A stretch of DNA of 53,446 nucleotides, from positions 1 through 53,446 of the forward strand of contig CATBCG010000054.1 in the NCBI GenBank assembly GCA_949502025.1, given 5' to 3'. The notes below the pieces were generated by a model. The model was not told the origin of the DNA and did no database searches. It saw nothing but the letters and a program-made list of their open reading frames with translations. A program made the translations under genes and the position numbers. Source of the stretch: MGBC131033 sp910585655 (GTDB taxonomy: Bacteria > Bacillota > Clostridia > Lachnospirales > Lachnospiraceae). Positions 50,733 through 53,446 of the stretch are shown one piece after another; within the stretch, counting starts at the first letter, position 1; each line of letters begins with the position of its first letter.

Positions 50733-50805
50733 AGCTGCTGACGGGAATCGGACCCGTGACCTCCGCACTACCAATGCGACGCTCTACCGACTGAGCCACA
50801 GCAGC
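50733..50805 (-). tRNA. tRNA-Thr (anticodon GGU)
   Basis: The minus strand folds into a cloverleaf. The acceptor stem is GCTGCTG with CAGCAGC, the D arm carries GGCTCAGTCGGTAGAGC, and the anticodon stem TCGCA/TGCGG encloses the loop TTGGTAG (anticodon GGT). The T stem is ACGGG/CCCGT. The T loop reads TCCGATT rather than the usual TTCGATT. CCA is not encoded. A promoter and a terminator bracket the gene, so it is transcribed alone. Confidence 0.95.
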
Positions 50806-50843
50806 AACACGTTACTGGAATTCTCTCACCAGCAACCTTAGCT

Positions 50844-50873
50844 AGTATACAATAAGTAATACGGATTTGTCAA
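50844..50873 (-). promoter_or_regulatory. tRNA-Thr promoter
   Basis: On the minus strand, TTGACA (50868-50873) and TATACT (50844-50849) have an 18-base spacer, about 40 bases upstream of the mature tRNA. Confidence 0.75.
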
Positions 50874-50898
50874 GACCTTATTTTATTTTTTCTTGAAC

Positions 50899-51684
50899 TT
50901 ATTTAAAATATTCTTCAAAATCTACCTGATATATCCTTTTACCATGTTCGTTCAGATTTTTCATTATCTCGTCAAACTTATAAAGCTTTGCCAATGCGTA
51001 AACAGATTTGCCCTCTTCATAAAAATGTTTCTTTCTCTCTTTAAATCTTTCGCCTTTCCTCAGCTTCACCTGTTCTTCCATCTGAAGCTTTTTATACAGA
51101 TAGGAAACAAGATAATCTGCCGCGTCATTTTTATAGGCAATTCGGCACGCCTCATCTGCGACCTTAGCGGCGGTGTCATATTCTCCGTTTCGTCCTAGCA
51201 TTCCAATCAGGTTATCGACCGCCCACATATAGATCTCACTCTTTACTCTTGTCATCATAACGCGCTCTTTTTCATAGGCGTTTAACACGCCGTCTAAAAT
51301 GCCAATCCCATCCTCTCTGTAGCCATGCTCCTCTTTCGCCAACGCCATCTGGATTAAAATTTCCGCCTCTATCTCGCTTAGAATCGTATCTCCGATCACG
51401 CCTTCGTTCGGCAGCGTACTATAGAGCAGAAGAAAAAGCGTCGTGCAAATCTCCTTCTTATCACCACTGCTTTTCCGATACAGAATAATATGACGGAAGC
51501 CCTCGACGACTTGTAAATTATAAAAATTGGTTAAATCCAATCCTGCTTCCAGCACTGCCAGCTTTTTCTCCGCTTTTCCAAGATCGTTGTCCCGTATCGC
51601 TTCTTTCAGATCATCCAAGGCATCAAACAACTTCGGATTATAAGTATACAAGCGCATTCCCGGATAATATTTTCGTTCCTCCAT
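50899..51684 (-). CDS. Helical-repeat (TPR-like) protein of unknown function
   Basis: A 261-aa, all-helical cytoplasmic protein. Repeated helix pairs such as LFDALDDLKEAIRDNDLGKAEKKLAVLEAGL, AEILIQMALAKEEHGYREDGIGILDGVLNAYEKE and VDNLIGMLGRNGEYDTAAKVADEACRIAYKN look like tetratricopeptide-type scaffolds. Similar repeats form the C-terminal sensory part of some XRE-type regulators in Lachnospiraceae, but no helix-turn-helix precedes it here. GAGGA lies about 8 bases upstream. It might be a stand-alone peptide- or protein-binding module or a shortened regulator. Confidence 0.7.
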   Translation of the reverse strand: MEERKYYPGMRLYTYNPKLFDALDDLKEAIRDNDLGKAEKKLAVLEAGLDLTNFYNLQVVEGFRHIILYRKSSGDKKEICTTLFLLLYSTLPNEGVIGDTILSEIEAEILIQMALAKEEHGYREDGIGILDGVLNAYEKERVMMTRVKSEIYMWAVDNLIGMLGRNGEYDTAAKVADEACRIAYKNDAADYLVSYLYKKLQMEEQVKLRKGERFKERKKHFYEEGKSVYALAKLYKFDEIMKNLNEHGKRIYQVDFEEYFK

Positions 51685-51919
51685 TTATTTTTCCTCTTTT
51701 TCCTTTTTTAGTGATGTTTCTGCAAATTCCTCCTTTTATTTTAACACAATTTCCCCCTTTATGGCAACCTGTTTTTTCCTTTTTTTATTTAATAGTTCCC
51801 TTTTTTCCAAATACAATCCACTTTTCTATCCTGATTGTAATATTTGCTATCAAATTTGTTTCCAACCTGCTATACTATCTATAAAAAAATAAAAACAACA
51901 AACATGGAGGTCATAAACC

Positions 51920-52819
51920 TTGAATATCACTACACAAAAGGAAGTTCCTACCTATTATCCTGTTATAGAAGAACTGGGAATACCTAACCCGGTCTGTTCC
52001 CTGATTCGTTCCAAAGCCGGAGTCTCCCTATACCGCGTAAAATCAGAAGAAAAAAATCTTATTTTAAAAGTTTTTGAGCATCCGGAAGATACAAGAGAAA
52101 TCCAAAATTATCGGATACTGTCCAAGCTTAACATACCAACTTTACCACTGCTTTGCCACACAAAAAATGCAATTCTCCTGCCTGATATCGCTTTCAGTGA
52201 CGAATACAGGCTTGGAGAAGAACGTGACTTGAGCAATCCAAACGTAGCGAAAGCGATTGCAAACTGGTACAAGATACTTCATGAAAAAGGAGAAACTTAT
52301 CTCTCCGACTGCAACGCTTCCAAAGTTCCTATGTACGATGAATCCGATCTTGTTACTGCCGACAATATGAAGTTTCTCGCTGAAAAAAGCGATACTGCCG
52401 GAAAGCAGCTCTGGAATCTGTTTACGGAACATAACACTATCATCCGAAATCGGATAAACGCCCTGCCACGGACGCTGACTTACAATGATTTTTACTGGAC
52501 AAATTTGATTGTATCAAAAAACGGTCAGCATGCGTTTATGTTCGATTATAATTTATTAGGCAAAGGCATCCGTTACGCTGATGTCCGCAATGTGACAAGC
52601 TCGCTTTCCCCTGAAGCGGCAGACGCTTTTCTGCAGGAATACGGCAATCCCGGTTCCGAAGAACAGGAAAAAGCAGACGCCTTTCTCTCACCCCTTGTTA
52701 CACTGATTCTTGCTTACAGACAGGAAACCTTTCCATCCTGGGCAAAAGCTTCGCTGGAAGAACTGAAAAATGGGGCTATTTTAAGACATCTGCAGGAATG
52801 GTTGACGTTTCAAGTATGA
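51920..52819 (+). CDS. Divergent APH-fold phosphotransferase
   Basis: A 299-aa protein of the aminoglycoside/choline-kinase fold. The N-lobe has a substrate-lysine strand (NLILKVFEHPEDTREIQNYRIL). The catalytic loop reads TYNDFYWTNLIV, where most relatives have HGDxxxxN, so the His is replaced by Tyr while Asp and Asn remain. The metal motif is AFMFDYN. The start is a TTG at 51920, with ATGGAGG upstream at a normal distance. A TATACT box lies at 51871-51876, without a good -35 box. The substrate is unknown. Confidence 0.75.
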   Translation: MNITTQKEVPTYYPVIEELGIPNPVCSLIRSKAGVSLYRVKSEEKNLILKVFEHPEDTREIQNYRILSKLNIPTLPLLCHTKNAILLPDIAFSDEYRLGEERDLSNPNVAKAIANWYKILHEKGETYLSDCNASKVPMYDESDLVTADNMKFLAEKSDTAGKQLWNLFTEHNTIIRNRINALPRTLTYNDFYWTNLIVSKNGQHAFMFDYNLLGKGIRYADVRNVTSSLSPEAADAFLQEYGNPGSEEQEKADAFLSPLVTLILAYRQETFPSWAKASLEELKNGAILRHLQEWLTFQV

Positions 52820-52835
52820 TGGTTTCTTTTGTTAC

Positions 52836-52968
52836 TTTAACCCAGCGTAGCAAGAAGTCACCCGCCTCTAAGGTGGGGATGAATTGCGTTCCTTTCCCAC
52901 CTATTGACAAATAGGGAAAACCACACTATACTGAAATCAGTCGAAAAACAAAAAATGTGGTGAATATA
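52836..52968 (+). mobile_element. Left-end region of an IS200/IS605 element
   Basis: Upstream of tnpA lies a hairpin, CCCGCCT-CTA-AGGTGGG (52861-52877), suited to the subterminal palindrome that TnpA recognises, and a second small stem, CCTATT-GACA-AATAGG (52900-52915). A possible tetranucleotide target, TTAC, lies at 52832-52835, just after the end of the kinase gene. The exact element boundary cannot be fixed without the right end, which is outside the window. Confidence 0.55.
52904..52932 (+). promoter_or_regulatory. Promoter of tnpA
   Basis: TTGACA (52904-52909) and TATACT (52927-52932) have a 17-base spacer, an unusually good match for an insertion-sequence promoter. The -35 box overlaps the small stem at 52900-52915. 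Confidence 0.7.
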
Positions 52969-53370
52969 ATGAAATTAGACGGAAATACACATTCGGTATT
53001 TCTGCTGTATTACCATCTTGTGCTGGTTGTGAAATATTGCAGAAGGGTATTTGATGATACTATTTCAAACCGTGCAAAAGAAATTTTTGAGTATATCGCG
53101 CTAAATTATAATATTACATTGCAGGAATGGAACCATGATAAAGATCATGTACACATTTTATTCAAAGCACATCCCAATTCCGAAATCAGCAAATTTATAA
53201 ACGCCTACAAAAGCGCAAGCAGCCGCCTGCTAAAGAAAGAGTTTCCACCAATAAGACAAAAACTGTGGAAAGAATATTTCTGGAGCCAAAGTTTTTGCTT
53301 GCTTACGACGGGTGACGCACCAGTTGACGTCATTAGAAAATACATAGAAAGTCAAGGAGAAAAGCATTGA
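52969..53370 (+). CDS. tnpA: IS200/IS605-family transposase TnpA (Y1 tyrosine)
   Basis: A 133-aa single-strand DNA transposase. It has the family start MKLDGNTHSVFLLYYHLVLV and the metal-binding HUH region DKDHVHILFKAHP (H-V-H). The catalytic tyrosine lies in PVDVIRKYIESQGE near the C-terminus. WKEYFWSQSFCLLTTGDAP is also conserved. The ATG at 52969 matches known relatives. The GTG at 52957 would add four residues. It is intact and has its own promoter. Confidence 0.94.
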   Translation: MKLDGNTHSVFLLYYHLVLVVKYCRRVFDDTISNRAKEIFEYIALNYNITLQEWNHDKDHVHILFKAHPNSEISKFINAYKSASSRLLKKEFPPIRQKLWKEYFWSQSFCLLTTGDAPVDVIRKYIESQGEKH

Positions 53371-53446
53371 ATAAAGCCTACAAATTCAGAATATATCCAA
53401 ATTCACAACAGCAGGCAATGCTTGCTAAGACCTTTGGGTGTGTGCG
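53367..53446 (+). CDS. tnpB: IS605-type TnpB (RNA-guided nuclease family), 5' part only
   Basis: The frame starts at a TTG (53367) that overlaps the tnpA stop (TTGA) and has AAGGAG upstream. It encodes NKAYKFRIYPNSQQQAMLAK, the typical start of TnpB/OrfB proteins. The gene runs off the right edge. TnpB proteins are guided by an RNA from the right end of the element, which is not visible here. Confidence 0.88.
   Translation, partial: MNKAYKFRIYPNSQQQAMLAKTFGCV

Overview
The window looks like chromosome of a spore-forming clostridium, most likely a Lachnospiraceae gut anaerobe. The evidence is the low-to-mid GC content, strong AGGAGG ribosome sites, a small acid-soluble spore protein, and the Firmicutes-specific block hprK / ROK glucokinase / murB / rapZ / whiA / crh-like HPr / dnaE / pfkA. 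No species can be named from sequence alone.

Layout. 1-132 is the 3' end of a group II intron (domains V and VI), abutting a hairpin that belongs to a small dispersed repeat family. 310-540 is a small unknown gene. 713-7980 holds two very large exported proteins: a 5'-nucleotidase-type phosphoesterase with Ig-like repeats, and a Big_2-type surface protein. 8120-10437 holds a HAD phosphatase and a MerR-methyltransferase fusion. 10448-11687 is an AT-rich insertion carrying an APH(6)-like kinase inside the wreck of an MNT/HEPN toxin-antitoxin pair. 11877-15510 is the complete dTDP-L-rhamnose operon (rfbA, rfbB, rfbD, rfbC), behind a promoter with a 19-bp spacer and a palindrome. 15565-17304 is an ABC exporter.

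17404-31401 is a housekeeping block on the minus strand (transcribed ftsH, uvrC, hprK, glcK, murB, rapZ, whiA, crh, dnaE, pfkA). It joins carbon-catabolite signalling (HPr kinase and a Crh-like HPr whose His15 is Glu), sugar phosphorylation, cell-wall precursor synthesis and DNA replication/repair. Two unusual non-coding structures lie inside it. One is a four-unit, 18-bp-period hairpin array between rapZ and whiA. The other is a tandem pair of 95-nt RNA-like structures between whiA and crh, with identical geometry and many compensatory base changes. The tandem pair is the strongest candidate here for something undescribed.

31579-39605 holds coaBC, coaX, a large unknown membrane protein, an SGNH hydrolase with a lysine-rich insert, a DUF4358 lipoprotein, a hicAB toxin-antitoxin pair and another membrane protein. 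39889-44982 holds an M3 oligopeptidase, a stand-alone response regulator, hisC, a Cys-rich unknown protein and a ThuA-domain protein. 45175-50470 holds a spore protein gene behind a sigma-G-like promoter, then a sugar locus: ROK repressor, xylulokinase with its own promoter and operator, a DUF2804 protein and an MFS transporter. 50733-53446 holds tRNA-Thr(GGU), a helical-repeat protein, a divergent APH-fold kinase and the left part of an IS200/IS605 element that runs off the window. Many intergenic gaps show near-consensus sigma-A promoters with 17-bp spacers. No CRISPR array or rRNA was seen.
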